Positions 27,745 to 38,558 of a DNA stretch of 64,000 bases are shown here, piece by piece; position 1 is the stretch's first letter; every line of letters starts with the position of its first letter. This DNA is from Methylophilus methylotrophus DSM 46235 = ATCC 53528 (GTDB lineage Bacteria > Pseudomonadota > Gammaproteobacteria > Burkholderiales > Methylophilaceae), in assembly GCF_000378225.1 (NCBI RefSeq), contig NZ_KB905141.1, positions 821,326 to 885,325 of the forward strand, given 5' to 3'. The notes beneath the pieces are model-generated. The model searched no databases and was not told the DNA's origin. It saw nothing but the letters and a program-made list of their open reading frames with translations. Made by a program: the position numbers and the translations under genes.

Positions 27745-28059
27745 TCAGGCTTGTGCTTGCAAAGGTTGTTCGGCGTAGTGCTCTTCTACGCGCAATTTTA
27801 ATTTCTGACTGGCGTGAAAAGTCACTACACGACGTGCAGAGATCGGGATTTCTTCGCCAGTTTTCGGGTTACGGCCAGGACGTTCGGATTTAGTACGCAA
27901 TTCAAAATTACCAAAACCAGACAGTTTAACGCTATCGCCTTGTTCCAGTGCATTACGGACTTCTTCAAAAAACGCTTCTACCATGTCCTTGGCTTCACGC
28001 TTGTTTAGCCCGACTTGTTCAAACAACAAATCGGCCAAGTCAGCTTTTGTGAGTGTCAT
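27745..28059 (-). CDS. ihfA: Integration host factor subunit alpha
   Basis: 104 residues. HU/IHF fold: [30 protein letters not shown] at the N-terminus (in parts), the [15 protein letters not shown] strand, and the beta-arm [14 protein letters not shown] with the intercalating proline near residue 65. DNA-bending partner of IhfB, which is not in this window. Follows pheT on the same strand, as in E. coli. Confidence 0.95.
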   Translation of the reverse strand: MTLTKADLADLLFEQVGLNKREAKDMVEAFFEEVRNALEQGDSVKLSGFGNFELRTKSERPGRNPKTGEEIPISARRVVTFHASQKLKLRVEEHYAEQPLQAQA

Positions 28060-28139
28060 TAACGATCCCCTGAACCTTCTTATTATGCGAGATGACGCTT
28101 GTGTTGTATCAACTGTTATCCTTGGTTTTACCCAAACGA

Positions 28140-30488
28140 TTACCTGAGTGATGCAGCAAAATTGGATGACCAGTTGTTGAGGATTCGTGCCACGATGGTA
28201 TCGACTTCCTCATCGACCATGGTCTTGCAAGTATCTTGCATAAGTACAAGAAATGCAAGGCTTTTTTTGTTTTCTGGCACACCCTTACCATGATAAACAT
28301 CGAACAATTTCACCATTTGCAACTGCGGAATTTGCTCAGAAATAATGGCATCAATCATGGTTTGTGCCGAGGTATTTTGATCAACGATGACGGCTAAATC
28401 TCGGCGTACCGGCAAGAACTTACTGACCTCTGCATAGGCAGGTACCTGAGTAGCCAATGCGGCATCTGCATCCAACTCGAACAAGTAGCAGGCACTGGTG
28501 AGACCATACTGCTGCTGCCATTGCGGATGTAGCTTGCCCAGCCAGCCAATTGCCTTATCTCCCAGATAAATGCGGGCAGACTGGCCTGGATGCAATGCAG
28601 GATGCTGTTCGACAACAAAGCGTACAGGCTGCGCGAACAAAGCCTCAACATGGGCTTTGGCATCATAAAAATCAAAGACGCGGGTTTCTGCTGCCCATTG
28701 CTCGGGCTGTACGCTGCCATAAACCAGGCCAGATAAGGTCAACGTTTCAACAAAACCTTGTGTGCCTTTTTCAAAACGTGCGCCCAACTCAAACAGCATG
28801 GCACGCGATTGTTGACGCTTGAGGTTGTAATCCAACGCATCCAGCAAACCACCCCACAAGCCAGAGCGCATAACGCTCAGATTGCTGGCAATGGGGTTTT
28901 TCAAGGTGATTGGCTGGCCGTTACCATACAAGTCGCGCTCCCAGCAGGCATCAACAAAACTATAAGTCACCACTTCCTGATAACCCTGGTTAACCATCAC
29001 ATCACGCAACCAATGCTTGCTGCGTGTGGCCTCTGGCGCAAGCAGCATGCTTTGTGGGGCAACAGGAGTCAGTGCAGGGATATGCTCATAACCATGCAGG
29101 CGGGCAACCTCTTCAATCAGGTCTTCTTCACGCGCAATATCAAAACGGAAAGTAGGCGCACTCACCTCGAATACGCCATCGGTTTCGGTATAGGCAAAGC
29201 CGAGTTGCGTCAGTAACTGGCCCACTTGCGCCAGGCTGATCTCTATTCCAAGGATGGATAACAGATAGCTGTGACGCAAAGTTACCTGCTTGCGAGCAGG
29301 CAATTGTGCGGTCAAGGCTGTTACTGTGCCTGCCTGCCCGCCACAAATCTCTAATACAAGGGCTGTGGCACGCTCCAATGCATTTAAAGTATTGCCGAAA
29401 TCCACACCACGTTCAAAACGGTAGGAAGAATCCGTGCTCAATCCTAAACGGCGTGCTTTTCCAGCCATCACATCTGGCGTGAAAAAGGCACTTTCAAGGA
29501 AAATGGCCTGTGTCGCATCCGTGACAGAAGTCGGCCTTCCGCCCATTACACCGGCCAAAGCAACCGGACCATTATCGTCAGCGATCACCAGATCATCGGC
29601 TTTAAGCGTGACTTCAGTATCGTTAAGCAAAGCCAACTGTTCACCCGCCTGGGCAAAACGCACCTGAATATCGCCCTGCAACAGGTTTAAATCAAACGCA
29701 TGCATAGGCTGGCCCAATTCCAGCAACACATAATTGGTAATATCGACTAATGCACTGATGCTGCGGATACCGCTACGCTCTAGCCTGCGCACCATCCAGT
29801 CTGGGGTCTTTGCCTGCGCATTGACACCTTCAATGGCGCGGCCATAATAGGCTGGGCAAGCATCTTTGGCTTGCAATTCCACTGTTTTAACCTGCTGGCT
29901 AGTGATGGCAGCAGACTGAATTGCTGGCGTCGTGATCGGTGTCCCTGTCATGGCCACCACATCCCTGGCAATGCCTAAAATACTCAAGCAATCGGCCCGG
30001 TTAGGCGTGAGTTTTAAGGTATAAGTGTAGTCGTTTAAGTCCAGGTACTCTCGGATATCCTGACCGACGGGCGCATCGACTGGCAATTCCAGAATACCGT
30101 TGGCTTCAGTGGCGATACCCAATTCTTTGGCAGAACACATCATGCCAAAAGACTCTACGCCACGAACTTTGGCTTGTTTGATGTTAATCCCAGGCAGTTC
30201 TGCACCCACCAAGGCACATGGCGCTTTGAGGCCAGCACGCGCATTGGGCGCGCCACAGACAATTTGCAGCACTTCACCACCAACATTCACCTTACAGACT
30301 TGCAAACGGTCTGCGTCAGGATGTCTGGCAGCTTCCACAATTTCAGCAACCACAATGCGTTGAAAGGCTGGGGCGACCGGTGTTAATTCCTCCACCTCCA
30401 GGCCTGCCATGGTCAATGCGTGACCAAGTTGCGCGGTATCCAGCGCCGGATTCACCATGGAACGTAACCATTGTTCTGAGAACTGCAT
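28140..30488 (-). CDS. pheT: Phenylalanine-tRNA ligase beta subunit
   Basis: 782 residues. N-terminal tRNA-binding OB domain (about 40-150: [15 protein letters not shown]), B3/B4 editing domain, B5 domain (about 400-475), class II-like core with YRFERGVDF, and the C-terminal ferredoxin-like anticodon-binding domain (about 690-782, starting [12 protein letters not shown]). Forms the alpha2-beta2 enzyme with PheS, encoded 45 bases upstream. Confidence 0.96.
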   Translation of the reverse strand: MQFSEQWLRSMVNPALDTAQLGHALTMAGLEVEELTPVAPAFQRIVVAEIVEAARHPDADRLQVCKVNVGGEVLQIVCGAPNARAGLKAPCALVGAELPGINIKQAKVRGVESFGMMCSAKELGIATEANGILELPVDAPVGQDIREYLDLNDYTYTLKLTPNRADCLSILGIARDVVAMTGTPITTPAIQSAAITSQQVKTVELQAKDACPAYYGRAIEGVNAQAKTPDWMVRRLERSGIRSISALVDITNYVLLELGQPMHAFDLNLLQGDIQVRFAQAGEQLALLNDTEVTLKADDLVIADDNGPVALAGVMGGRPTSVTDATQAIFLESAFFTPDVMAGKARRLGLSTDSSYRFERGVDFGNTLNALERATALVLEICGGQAGTVTALTAQLPARKQVTLRHSYLLSILGIEISLAQVGQLLTQLGFAYTETDGVFEVSAPTFRFDIAREEDLIEEVARLHGYEHIPALTPVAPQSMLLAPEATRSKHWLRDVMVNQGYQEVVTYSFVDACWERDLYGNGQPITLKNPIASNLSVMRSGLWGGLLDALDYNLKRQQSRAMLFELGARFEKGTQGFVETLTLSGLVYGSVQPEQWAAETRVFDFYDAKAHVEALFAQPVRFVVEQHPALHPGQSARIYLGDKAIGWLGKLHPQWQQQYGLTSACYLFELDADAALATQVPAYAEVSKFLPVRRDLAVIVDQNTSAQTMIDAIISEQIPQLQMVKLFDVYHGKGVPENKKSLAFLVLMQDTCKTMVDEEVDTIVARILNNWSSNFAASLR

Positions 30489-30533
30489 ATCTTGTCTGTA
30501 CCTATCTAATCAGGTTTTAAGAGTGATCTAGAA

Positions 30534-31553
<1,020 letters not shown>

Positions 31554-31570
31554 TTAAGTCACATTAAAAT

Positions 31571-31598
31571 AAAAAAAGAGGCCGCAGCCTCTTTTTTT
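31571..31598. terminator. Terminator or attenuator between rplT and pheS
   Basis: A 12-bp A/T-ended, GC-cored stem (AAAAAAAGAGGC/GCCTCTTTTTTT) with a CGCA loop and T-run on either strand. It lies 11 bases after the rplT stop and 35 before pheS, so on the minus strand it could either end the infC-rplT transcript or attenuate pheST. No Phe-rich leader ORF fits between rplT and the hairpin. Confidence 0.85.
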
Positions 31599-31609
31599 GG
31601 TAGGTCTGA

Positions 31610-31969
31610 TTAGGCGCTTAAACCTGTTTTAGCCAATTCTACAAATTTGGCAAAAGCAGCTTTGTCGAACACGGCCAGATCAGCCAGTACTTTACGGTCA
31701 ACTTCAACGGCAGATTTTTTCAGGCCGTTCATGAAACGGCTGTATGTCAAGCCAGCTTCACGGGCTGCCGCATTAATACGGGCAATCCACAGGGCGCGGA
31801 ATTGACGTTTTTTCTGACGACGGTCACGGTATGCGTATTGACCGGCTTTCATGACCGCCTGTTTGGCAACGCGGTAAACGTTCTTACGACGACCACGGTA
31901 ACCTTTAGCAGCATTTAAAACTTTTTTGTGTTTTGCGCGTGCGATGACACCACGTTTTACTCTAGGCAT
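31610..31969 (-). CDS. rplT: 50S ribosomal protein L20 (bL20)
   Basis: 119 residues, standard length. Basic N-terminus [18 protein letters not shown], the [18 protein letters not shown] segment and globular C-terminal [15 protein letters not shown]. 23S rRNA assembly protein; in E. coli it represses its own operon. Ten bases downstream of rpmI in the canonical infC-rpmI-rplT order. Confidence 0.97.
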   Translation of the reverse strand: MPRVKRGVIARAKHKKVLNAAKGYRGRRKNVYRVAKQAVMKAGQYAYRDRRQKKRQFRALWIARINAAAREAGLTYSRFMNGLKKSAVEVDRKVLADLAVFDKAAFAKFVELAKTGLSA

Positions 31970-31979
31970 GTCGGTCTCC

Positions 31980-32177
31980 TTATTGTGTTGGCATCATTGC
32001 GCGAACGCGTTTCACGTCGGTCGCAGAAATAATTGCAGTACCGCGCAGTTTACGTTTTTGCTTGGTGGTTTTCTTGGTCAGGATGTGGCGCAAGTGAGAG
32101 TGTGTACGCTTCACTTTACCGTTACCCAAGAACTTGAAGCGCTTTTTCGCGCTGCTCTTTGTCTTCATCTTTGGCAT
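31980..32177 (-). CDS. rpmI: 50S ribosomal protein L35 (bL35)
   Basis: 65 residues: [18 protein letters not shown] and [15 protein letters not shown] are diagnostic. AAGGAG precedes the ATG. Part of infC-rpmI-rplT. Confidence 0.97.
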   Translation of the reverse strand: MPKMKTKSSAKKRFKFLGNGKVKRTHSHLRHILTKKTTKQKRKLRGTAIISATDVKRVRAMMPTQ

Positions 32178-32261
32178 TTTTTTCTCCTTAGAGGTTAAAT
32201 AGAGAGTAACTAGGCAGCCAATTTAGCCGTATTACTCCAAAAAATTTTTATTACTAAAACT

Positions 32262-32828
32262 TTATTCTTCGCTCGGTGCTGCTTTTTCACCTTTTTTGGC
32301 AACAGGCACTACTTTCTTAGCTGGTGCCAACACCATCACCATTTGGCGGCCTTCCATTTTTGGATATTGCTCCACCAATGCATGCTCTGTTAAATCTGCC
32401 TCCAGGCGTTTTAACAAAGCCAAACCAAATTCCTGATGCGTAATTTCGCGACCACGAAAACGCAAGGTAATTTTTGCTTTATCGCCATCACCCAAAAAAC
32501 GGATGATGTTGCGTAATTTAATATTGTAATCGCCGTCATCGGTGCCGGGTCTGAATTTGACCTCTTTAATTTGCACCTGTTTTTGTTTCAGTTTTTGCTC
32601 GTGCAGACGCTTGCTCTCGGCGTATTTGAATTTGCCATAATCCATCAAACGGCACACAGGCGGTGCAGCATTTGGCGCAATTTCAACAATATCAATATCA
32701 GCTTCTTCCGCTTTGGCAAAGGCCTCTTTAAGGCTCATCACGCCTAACGGTTCGCCATCTACACCAATCAAACGCACTTGCGGCGCTGTAATGTCGCCAT
32801 TGATGCGTGTATCTTTATCCTGAGCTAT
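32262..32828 (-). CDS. infC: Translation initiation factor IF-3, probable AUA start
   Basis: 188 residues when begun at ATA (32828-32826); the first ATG-type alternative, GTG at 32777, would remove the conserved N-terminal [16 protein letters not shown]. An AGGGG lies exactly 6 bases before the ATA, while ATT two codons earlier abuts it with no spacing. In E. coli infC starts on AUU, which IF-3 itself discriminates against, giving autoregulation; AUA is another codon that IF-3 rejects, so the same logic fits. N-domain up to about residue 85, linker, then C-domain with [15 protein letters not shown]. Follows thrS by 43 bases. Confidence 0.93.
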   Translation of the reverse strand: MAQDKDTRINGDITAPQVRLIGVDGEPLGVMSLKEAFAKAEEADIDIVEIAPNAAPPVCRLMDYGKFKYAESKRLHEQKLKQKQVQIKEVKFRPGTDDGDYNIKLRNIIRFLGDGDKAKITLRFRGREITHQEFGLALLKRLEADLTEHALVEQYPKMEGRQMVMVLAPAKKVVPVAKKGEKAAPSEE

Positions 32829-32871
32829 AACAATCCCCTAACAATAAACAAAGCCGCACGAATACCAGAAA

Positions 32872-34794
32872 TTAGACCCGGTTTTGGATATCTTGCTGTA
32901 TCTGCGCAACAAACGCATCTACTGACATCACACCCAGATCTTCGCCTTTTCTGGTACGTACGGCCACTTGACCATTTTGCATTTCCTTGTCGCCGACCAC
33001 AATCAGGTATGGCAACTTCTGCAAACTATGTTCGCGTATTTTATAGGTAATCTTCTCATTTCTCAAGTCAAAATCGCATCGAATGCCATTTTTCTTCAAG
33101 TTTTCAATTACTTGGCGTACATAATCGGCCTGGTTATCAGAAATATTGAGCACCATGACCTGTACCGGCGCCAGCCAGGTTGGCATCGCACCCGCAAAGT
33201 TTTCGATCAAAATCCCCAGGAAACGCTCCATGGAACCGACAATCGCGCGGTGCAGCATGACCGGATGTTTGCGGGTGTTATCTTCATCCACATATTCAGC
33301 ACCCAGGCGCACAGGCAGGTTGAAATCCAGCTGTATGGTGCCGCATTGCCACAAACGGCCGAGCGAATCTTTGAGTGTGAATTCAATTTTAGGGCCGTAA
33401 AATGCGCCCTCGCCTGGCTGCAAATCATATTTCAGGCCATTCAGGTCCAGCGCCGCTGCCAGTGCTGCTTCGGCTTTATCCCATACGTCATCGCTACCGA
33501 CGCGTTTTTCGGGGCGGGTAGACAATTTCACCAGCACATCGTTAAAGCCAAAATCCTGGTAGACCGAATACAGCATCTTGATGAAATCCGCCACTTCGGC
33601 TTCGACCTGGTTTTCGGTGCAGAAAATATGCGCATCATCCTGGGTAAAACCACGCACGCGCATCAGGCCATGCAGGGAACCAGAAGGCTCATTACGGTGA
33701 CAGGAACCAAATTCAGCCAGTCGTAACGGCAGATCGCGGTAGCTATGCAGGGTGCTATTAAAAATCTGGATATGGCCAGGGCAGTTCATCGGCTTGACGG
33801 CGTAATCGCGGTTTTCCGATTTGGTAGTGAACATATTGTCATGGTAGTTCTGCCAGTGGCCTGACTTTTCCCACAGCGTCTTGTCCATCACCGTTGGCGT
33901 ACGTACTTCGTCGTAACCGTATTCTTTAAACTTGTTGCGCATGTACTGCTCAACCTCTTGCCAGATGCTCCAGCCTTTAGGGTGCCAGAACACCATGCCA
34001 GGCGCATCGTCTTGCATATGGAAGAAATCCAACTGCTTGCCCAGTTTACGGTGGTCGCGCTTTTCCGCCTCTTCCAGCATGTGCAGATAAGCTTCTAGCT
34101 CATCCTTATTACGCCAAGCGGTGCCATACACGCGTTGCAGCATTTCGTTATTGCTGTCGCCACGCCAGTAAGCACCAGCCAATTTCATTAACTTAAAGGC
34201 CTTCAGCTTGCCGGTATTCGGCACATGCGGTCCGCGGCACAAGTCGGTAAAGCCGCCTTCGGAATACAACGATACATCTTCATTGCTGGGGATACTGGCA
34301 ATGATCTCTGCTTTGTAATGCTCGTTAATGCTTTTGAAATAAGCGACAGCCTCATCGCGCGGCAGCACCCTGCGCTCGACCTTTTCGTCTTTTTTCGCTA
34401 ACTCGGCCATTTTCTTTTCAATGGCTATCAGGTCATCAGGCGTAAACGGGCGCTTGTAGCTGAAGTCATAGTAAAAACCGTTTTCAATGACCGGACCAAT
34501 CGTCACTTGCGCATCCGGGAACAACTCTTTTACGGCATACGCCAGCAAGTGCGCCGTGGAGTGACGGATCACCTCCAGGCCTTCATCGTTTTTATCAGTA
34601 ATGATGGCGAGGTCGACATCCTGCTCGATCAAATAGCTGGTATCGACCAGTTTAGCCTCTTGCCCGGGGTGGGTGACCTTGCCAGCCAAGGCAGCTTTTG
34701 CCAATCCCGTACCAATATTGGCGGCTACATCTGCCACTGTCACGGCTTGTTCAAACTGTCTTACAGACCCATCGGGTAATCGAATATTTGGCAT
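32872..34794 (-). CDS. thrS: Threonine-tRNA ligase
   Basis: 640 residues from the ATG at 34794 ([10 protein letters not shown]), matching E. coli ThrRS (642); a GTG 15 codons earlier gives an unconserved extension. TGS domain 1-60, editing SAD domain with [12 protein letters not shown] and the zinc-type [13 protein letters not shown] region, class II core with motif 2 [21 protein letters not shown] (in parts) and the zinc-ligand Cys in KPMNCPGH, and the C-terminal anticodon domain with [12 protein letters not shown]. Head of the thrS-infC-rpmI-rplT block. Confidence 0.96.
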   Translation of the reverse strand: MPNIRLPDGSVRQFEQAVTVADVAANIGTGLAKAALAGKVTHPGQEAKLVDTSYLIEQDVDLAIITDKNDEGLEVIRHSTAHLLAYAVKELFPDAQVTIGPVIENGFYYDFSYKRPFTPDDLIAIEKKMAELAKKDEKVERRVLPRDEAVAYFKSINEHYKAEIIASIPSNEDVSLYSEGGFTDLCRGPHVPNTGKLKAFKLMKLAGAYWRGDSNNEMLQRVYGTAWRNKDELEAYLHMLEEAEKRDHRKLGKQLDFFHMQDDAPGMVFWHPKGWSIWQEVEQYMRNKFKEYGYDEVRTPTVMDKTLWEKSGHWQNYHDNMFTTKSENRDYAVKPMNCPGHIQIFNSTLHSYRDLPLRLAEFGSCHRNEPSGSLHGLMRVRGFTQDDAHIFCTENQVEAEVADFIKMLYSVYQDFGFNDVLVKLSTRPEKRVGSDDVWDKAEAALAAALDLNGLKYDLQPGEGAFYGPKIEFTLKDSLGRLWQCGTIQLDFNLPVRLGAEYVDEDNTRKHPVMLHRAIVGSMERFLGILIENFAGAMPTWLAPVQVMVLNISDNQADYVRQVIENLKKNGIRCDFDLRNEKITYKIREHSLQKLPYLIVVGDKEMQNGQVAVRTRKGEDLGVMSVDAFVAQIQQDIQNRV

Positions 34795-34843
34795 GCCTAA
34801 TCCGTCAAAATGATCAATCACGTGCCTTTCAAACGGCACAAAT

Positions 34844-34876
34844 AATAAAAGCCGTTAATTATAACGGCTTTTATTT
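34844..34876 (-). terminator. Terminator after tRNA-Val, upstream of thrS
   Basis: AAAAGCCGTTA and its complement TAACGGCTTTT pair with a 4-base core loop, followed on the minus strand by TTTTATTATT. It begins 10 bases after the tRNA and would end its transcript before thrS. Confidence 0.8.
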
Positions 34877-34885
34877 AAATTTAAG

Positions 34886-34962
34886 TGGTAGTCGCGAATG
34901 GACTCGAACCATCGACCCCCACCATGTCAAGGTGGTGCTCTAACCAGCTGAGCTACGCGACT
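34886..34962 (-). tRNA. tRNA-Val (anticodon GAC)
   Basis: 77 nt including CCA. Acceptor AGTCGCG/CGCGACT, anticodon stem CCACC/GGTGG with loop TTGACAT (GAC), and T-loop GTTCGAGTC. All arms fold. Confidence 0.96.
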
Positions 34963-35056
34963 ATTGTATTGACCGCATTTGCTGCATATCAATAAGGTTG
35001 CGCATTCTATCCGAAAGCCTGCGGTTAGGCAATGGTATCCCGCTTATAATATACGC

Positions 35057-35719
35057 ATGACCAGCCTCTCTGCCATTTCACGCCCCGACGACATGCTTGA
35101 TGCCATGATAGATACCCTGGCAACGCAAGCATATTGCGTCATAGATGAATTTTTACCTGCTGAATTAACGCTTGCTTTGCGCGCCATTGCCCTGGAACGA
35201 CAACAACAAGGCCAGATGCACCAGGCAGGCACCAGCCGATCAGCCATTACCAACCCCAATTTACGCGGCGACCAGATCGCCTGGCTGGAAAACGATGACC
35301 CGCATCCCGCCATCCAGCAATACCTGAGGTTATTACAAGAGGTTCAACAAGCCGCAAACAGGCATTTGATGATGGGACTTGATCAATTTGAAACCCATTT
35401 TGCCATTTATCCGGCTGGCTCTGCCGGCTACGCCACCCATATTGACCAGTTTCGCCAGCACGGGGAACAGCCAGCGCCTGGCACCCGAACACTGACTTCG
35501 ATTATTTACCTGAACGATCACTGGCCAGAAGATGCCGGCGGCGAACTACGTTTATATCTGGATGAGCATCACGAAAAACCAGCCTCGACCGAAAGCCACC
35601 TGGACATTGCCCCGGTAGGCGGCAGGCTGGTATTGTTTTTAGCGGCCAGATTCTGGCATGAGGTGCGGCCAGCGAACCTGCCACGCGTCAGCGTCACAGG
35701 CTGGTTTAAAACCCGCTAG
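35057..35719 (+). CDS. 2-oxoglutarate-Fe(II) dioxygenase family protein
   Basis: 220 residues from the ATG at 35057; an in-frame extension reaches back to 34979 without a ribosome site. The P4Hc-type double-stranded beta-helix is in the C-terminal half: the Fe(II) ligands are His and Asp in THIDQF (about residues 131-136) and His in RFWHEVRPA (about 202), with the co-substrate Arg in SVTGWFKTR (about 213-220). [10 protein letters not shown] and GGELRLYL are typical strands. Substrate unknown; a protein or small-molecule hydroxylase. Confidence 0.85.
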   Translation: MTSLSAISRPDDMLDAMIDTLATQAYCVIDEFLPAELTLALRAIALERQQQGQMHQAGTSRSAITNPNLRGDQIAWLENDDPHPAIQQYLRLLQEVQQAANRHLMMGLDQFETHFAIYPAGSAGYATHIDQFRQHGEQPAPGTRTLTSIIYLNDHWPEDAGGELRLYLDEHHEKPASTESHLDIAPVGGRLVLFLAARFWHEVRPANLPRVSVTGWFKTR

Positions 35720-35722
35720 CGA

Positions 35723-36955
35723 TTACTGTGCAGACTGCGCCTGAGCAGTCAGGCGACTATAGATGTCTGCGCCAGCATAGCCGTCTTGCGGCAATCCCTT
35801 GCTGGCCTGATAGCGCCGGATAGCGGCCTGTGTCTTGGCACCAGGAAATCCGTCCGGGGTGCCGCAATCAAACCCCCTGGCATTGAGTGCTTCCTGCAAA
35901 CTCCACATTTGCTGGTAACTGAGTGCGGGCGGTTCGGGCGGCATCAGCAAGGTATAGGTATCCTGGCGTAATTGCTGGCTCAGCAAACCCACCGCCAGTG
36001 CATAATTGACTGAGCGGTTCCACTGCATAATCACATCAAAGTTGGGGAATACCATATAAGCCGGACCGTCATAGCCCTGGGGCAGCAAGATGGCTGACTG
36101 CGGCAGGTTCAAGGCACTATCAGGCACGCCAGCCACTCCGACTTTCACCCATTCGCTGACTGGCTTGTTATGCTGCCACTGCGCCTGGCTGTAATCAAAA
36201 CCAGCTGGCAAAGACACTTGAAAACTCACAGGCTTGCCTGGCTGCCATCCGGCTTGTACCAGATAATTGGCCGCAGAGCTAAAAATGTCAGGATAAGAAC
36301 TCCAGATATCAATTTTGCCATCTGCATCCGCATCTACACCATATTTAAGCAAGGTCGTCGGCATAAACTGCATATGTCCAGTCGCCCCCGCCCACGAGCC
36401 CACTACCGGACTATCATAGCGCTGATCGCGCTCGACCACACGCATCAAGTTGAATAGTTCACGCTTGAAAAATTCTGCACGCCGCCCTTCATATGACAAC
36501 GTCGCCAAGGCAGAAGCGAGTGGGATATCTCCCATAAAACCGCCAAAATTGGTTTCCAGCCCCCAAAAAGCCACCAGCACCTCCCTGGGGATCTGGTACA
36601 ACTCCTCAACCACATACAGCACCCCTTGGTAATCCTGTATCATCTGCTTCCCTTTTGCGACCACGCGCGGGTTGATGCGACGATTGACGTAAGCAGAAAA
36701 GCTGGTCACAAATTCGGGTTGTTTGCGATCCAGCTCGATCACGCGCGGCAGATAAATAGCTTGTCTCAAGGTCACATCGACGGCCTCAGGCGCAATCTGC
36801 AGGTCGATGGCTTCCTGACGCACAATCCCCAGCCAAGACTGAAAACCCTCAACCTCATCGGCATGGCTCATGAGGCCAACGATCATCAAGCCAGTCATCA
36901 TTAAGGTGCTTACTGCTGCCTGCCACTTGCCGTTTTTTTTCATACTGTGATCCAC
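35723..36955 (-). CDS. mltB: MltB-type lytic murein transglycosylase with peptidoglycan-binding domain
   Basis: 410 residues. N-terminal hydrophobic export segment (about residues 14-30, no lipobox Cys), then the SLT/MltB catalytic domain (about 35-330) with the catalytic Glu in WGLETNFGGF (about 127) and the SWAGATGHMQFMPTTLLKYG block. C-terminal PG_binding_1 domain (about 345-405: LQEALNARGFDCGTPDGFPG, TQAAIRRYQ). Cuts glycan strands of murein. Its start overlaps the end of the epimerase-like gene by 1 base. Confidence 0.9.
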   Translation of the reverse strand: MDHSMKKNGKWQAAVSTLMMTGLMIVGLMSHADEVEGFQSWLGIVRQEAIDLQIAPEAVDVTLRQAIYLPRVIELDRKQPEFVTSFSAYVNRRINPRVVAKGKQMIQDYQGVLYVVEELYQIPREVLVAFWGLETNFGGFMGDIPLASALATLSYEGRRAEFFKRELFNLMRVVERDQRYDSPVVGSWAGATGHMQFMPTTLLKYGVDADADGKIDIWSSYPDIFSSAANYLVQAGWQPGKPVSFQVSLPAGFDYSQAQWQHNKPVSEWVKVGVAGVPDSALNLPQSAILLPQGYDGPAYMVFPNFDVIMQWNRSVNYALAVGLLSQQLRQDTYTLLMPPEPPALSYQQMWSLQEALNARGFDCGTPDGFPGAKTQAAIRRYQASKGLPQDGYAGADIYSRLTAQAQSAQ

Positions 36956-37785
36956 TACTTTAGACTGGATAAAATCGAGGCATAGCCTGACCGATAGTCT
37001 GCAAACTGCAATTTGAATCCTGTTTGCTGTAAAAATCCATTACGGATACGTTTACCGGATTGCGGCTGTAATGGCGGCGTTTCCGGTGCTGGCAAATTCT
37101 GTTGCGCTGCTAACCATTGTAATACTTCGTGTTGCGCTGCGGGCAGTCCATCGGTCAATATGCAATGGCTTGGCAATGATTTACCATCCGCCAAATATTG
37201 ATATAAATGCACGACTGCGGCCGCAACATCCAACTCATGGATACGGTTGGTCCAGTGCGTTTTTGTTGGCCAGCGTGCCGGATTCTGCAACAGTCGCAAC
37301 AGATATAATCGCTTGGACCCGTAAATGCCGGACACCCGCAGTGCAGTATGGCCGCAATCCAGCTCATCCAGCAAACGCTCCGCCTCCAGTATCACTCGTC
37401 CCTCAGCGTCGGCAGGGATAGCTGGCGTGTCGTCATCTATCCATTCCCCCTGTTGCTCGCCATAGACCCCAGTGCTGGAAATAAAGAATACGTGTTTTAG
37501 TTGACTCAGTGAAACATGGGCCAACACATGGCGCAGGCCCTCCACATAGGTTTGCTGGTAACTTTGCCCTTCTACTGGTGCCAGACAATAGAGCAGAATA
37601 TCGGCTTTTATCGTATGCAAGGTAGACAGGCCCTCTCCGGCAACAACATCCAGATAAAGTACCTGGGCACCTGGTGGCACCGCTTTATGCGAACGCCTGG
37701 CAATCGTTAGTTCATGGCCTTGTGCAAGCGTCGCCTGTGCAATCAAGGACCCTAAACCACCACACCCCACTTGCAATATCCGCAT
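36955..37785 (-). CDS. NAD(P)-binding epimerase-like protein (YeeZ type)
   Basis: 276 residues. Rossmann start MRILQVGCGGLGSLIAQATL with GxGxxG, then an extended-SDR active site STGVYGEQQGEW (about 106-117; the usual YxxxK is replaced by a Tyr without the typical Lys four residues on). It resembles E. coli YeeZ, a putative sugar-nucleotide epimerase of unknown substrate. Sits between the nudix gene and the MltB gene in one minus-strand run with 2-base and 1-base junctions, suggesting co-transcription. Confidence 0.8.
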   Translation of the reverse strand: MRILQVGCGGLGSLIAQATLAQGHELTIARRSHKAVPPGAQVLYLDVVAGEGLSTLHTIKADILLYCLAPVEGQSYQQTYVEGLRHVLAHVSLSQLKHVFFISSTGVYGEQQGEWIDDDTPAIPADAEGRVILEAERLLDELDCGHTALRVSGIYGSKRLYLLRLLQNPARWPTKTHWTNRIHELDVAAAVVHLYQYLADGKSLPSHCILTDGLPAAQHEVLQWLAAQQNLPAPETPPLQPQSGKRIRNGFLQQTGFKLQFADYRSGYASILSSLK

Positions 37786-37787
37786 AT

Positions 37788-38387
37788 TTAAACCTGCACG
37801 CCTGGCAAGGGATGTTTACGCAAATAGCGCTCGGCAAGCAACATGGCTGACATGGTTTTGCTATCGGTAATGTCGCCAGCGTCTATGGCCTGCATCACCC
37901 GCTCAAACGGCCAGACAAAGACATCCATCGCTTCATCAATATCTCTGGCATGTTCGCCAAGTGACAAGCCCGTTGCCAGATAGATATGGATCACCTCGTT
38001 AGAATAGCCAATACAGGGATGTTGTATGCCTAACTTGACCCAATCCTGCGCTGTATAACCGGTCTCTTCGAGCAACTCCCGCTGGCCTGTCGTCAATACG
38101 GGCTCACCAGCGTCTATCTTGCCTGCGGGCAATTCAATAAATACTTGCTTGAGAGGATAGCGAAACTGCCGCTCGAGCACTACGCCACCGGTTTGCGTGA
38201 GCGCAATCACAACAACGGCGCCAGGGTGCGTCACATATTCACGCCCACTGATCACGCCATTGGGCAAGCGGGCTTCATCGTAGCGCACGGTGAGCATTTT
38301 GCCCTGTGCCATGATTTCACTGGAGACGGTTGTTTCAACCAGATGCTGGTCGTCATTTGAGTGTGCTATTGCTTTTTCTTCTGTCAT
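37788..38387 (-). CDS. nudF: Nudix hydrolase, ADP-ribose pyrophosphatase type
   Basis: 199 residues. The Nudix box spans about 92-114: G in AGKIDAG, then RELLEETGY with both catalytic glutamates. The N-terminal REYVTHPGAVVVIAL and the ERQFRYPLKQVFIELPAG block are typical of ADP-sugar pyrophosphatases (NudF/YffH). Hydrolyses ADP-ribose to AMP and ribose-5-phosphate. First gene of the three-gene minus run ending at mltB. Confidence 0.85.
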   Translation of the reverse strand: MTEEKAIAHSNDDQHLVETTVSSEIMAQGKMLTVRYDEARLPNGVISGREYVTHPGAVVVIALTQTGGVVLERQFRYPLKQVFIELPAGKIDAGEPVLTTGQRELLEETGYTAQDWVKLGIQHPCIGYSNEVIHIYLATGLSLGEHARDIDEAMDVFVWPFERVMQAIDAGDITDSKTMSAMLLAERYLRKHPLPGVQV

Positions 38388-38428
38388 GCCTGAAATCTAC
38401 TGCTTAAACTGATTTTAAAAATACACCG

Positions 38429-38551
38429 AATAAGTGAGCGAGCGGGATAAAGTGCAAGGCGCACGGAGCACAATCACCGAAACAGTACACGGAAGACGGC
38501 GAGGTGAAGAGTACCGCGCAACGCGGCAATTTGCCCGCGTAGCCACTTATT
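38429..38551. repeat. Short MITE-like or dispersed intergenic repeat with imperfect inverted ends
   Basis: The ends AATAAGTGAGCGAGCGGG (38429-38446) and the reverse complement of 38534-38551 share 13 of 18 bases. The 123-bp interior has no credible gene: the open frame across it is not codon-like and runs into the next gene on the other strand. This looks like an inserted repeat unit between the nudix and metallopeptidase genes. Copy number cannot be judged from one window. Confidence 0.4.
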
Positions 38552-38558
38552 ACGCAAA

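Noticed and set aside
32968-33726. Long plus-strand frame (252 codons) inside thrS
   Set aside because: Antisense shadow of a highly conserved gene; its residues do not form a recognisable protein.
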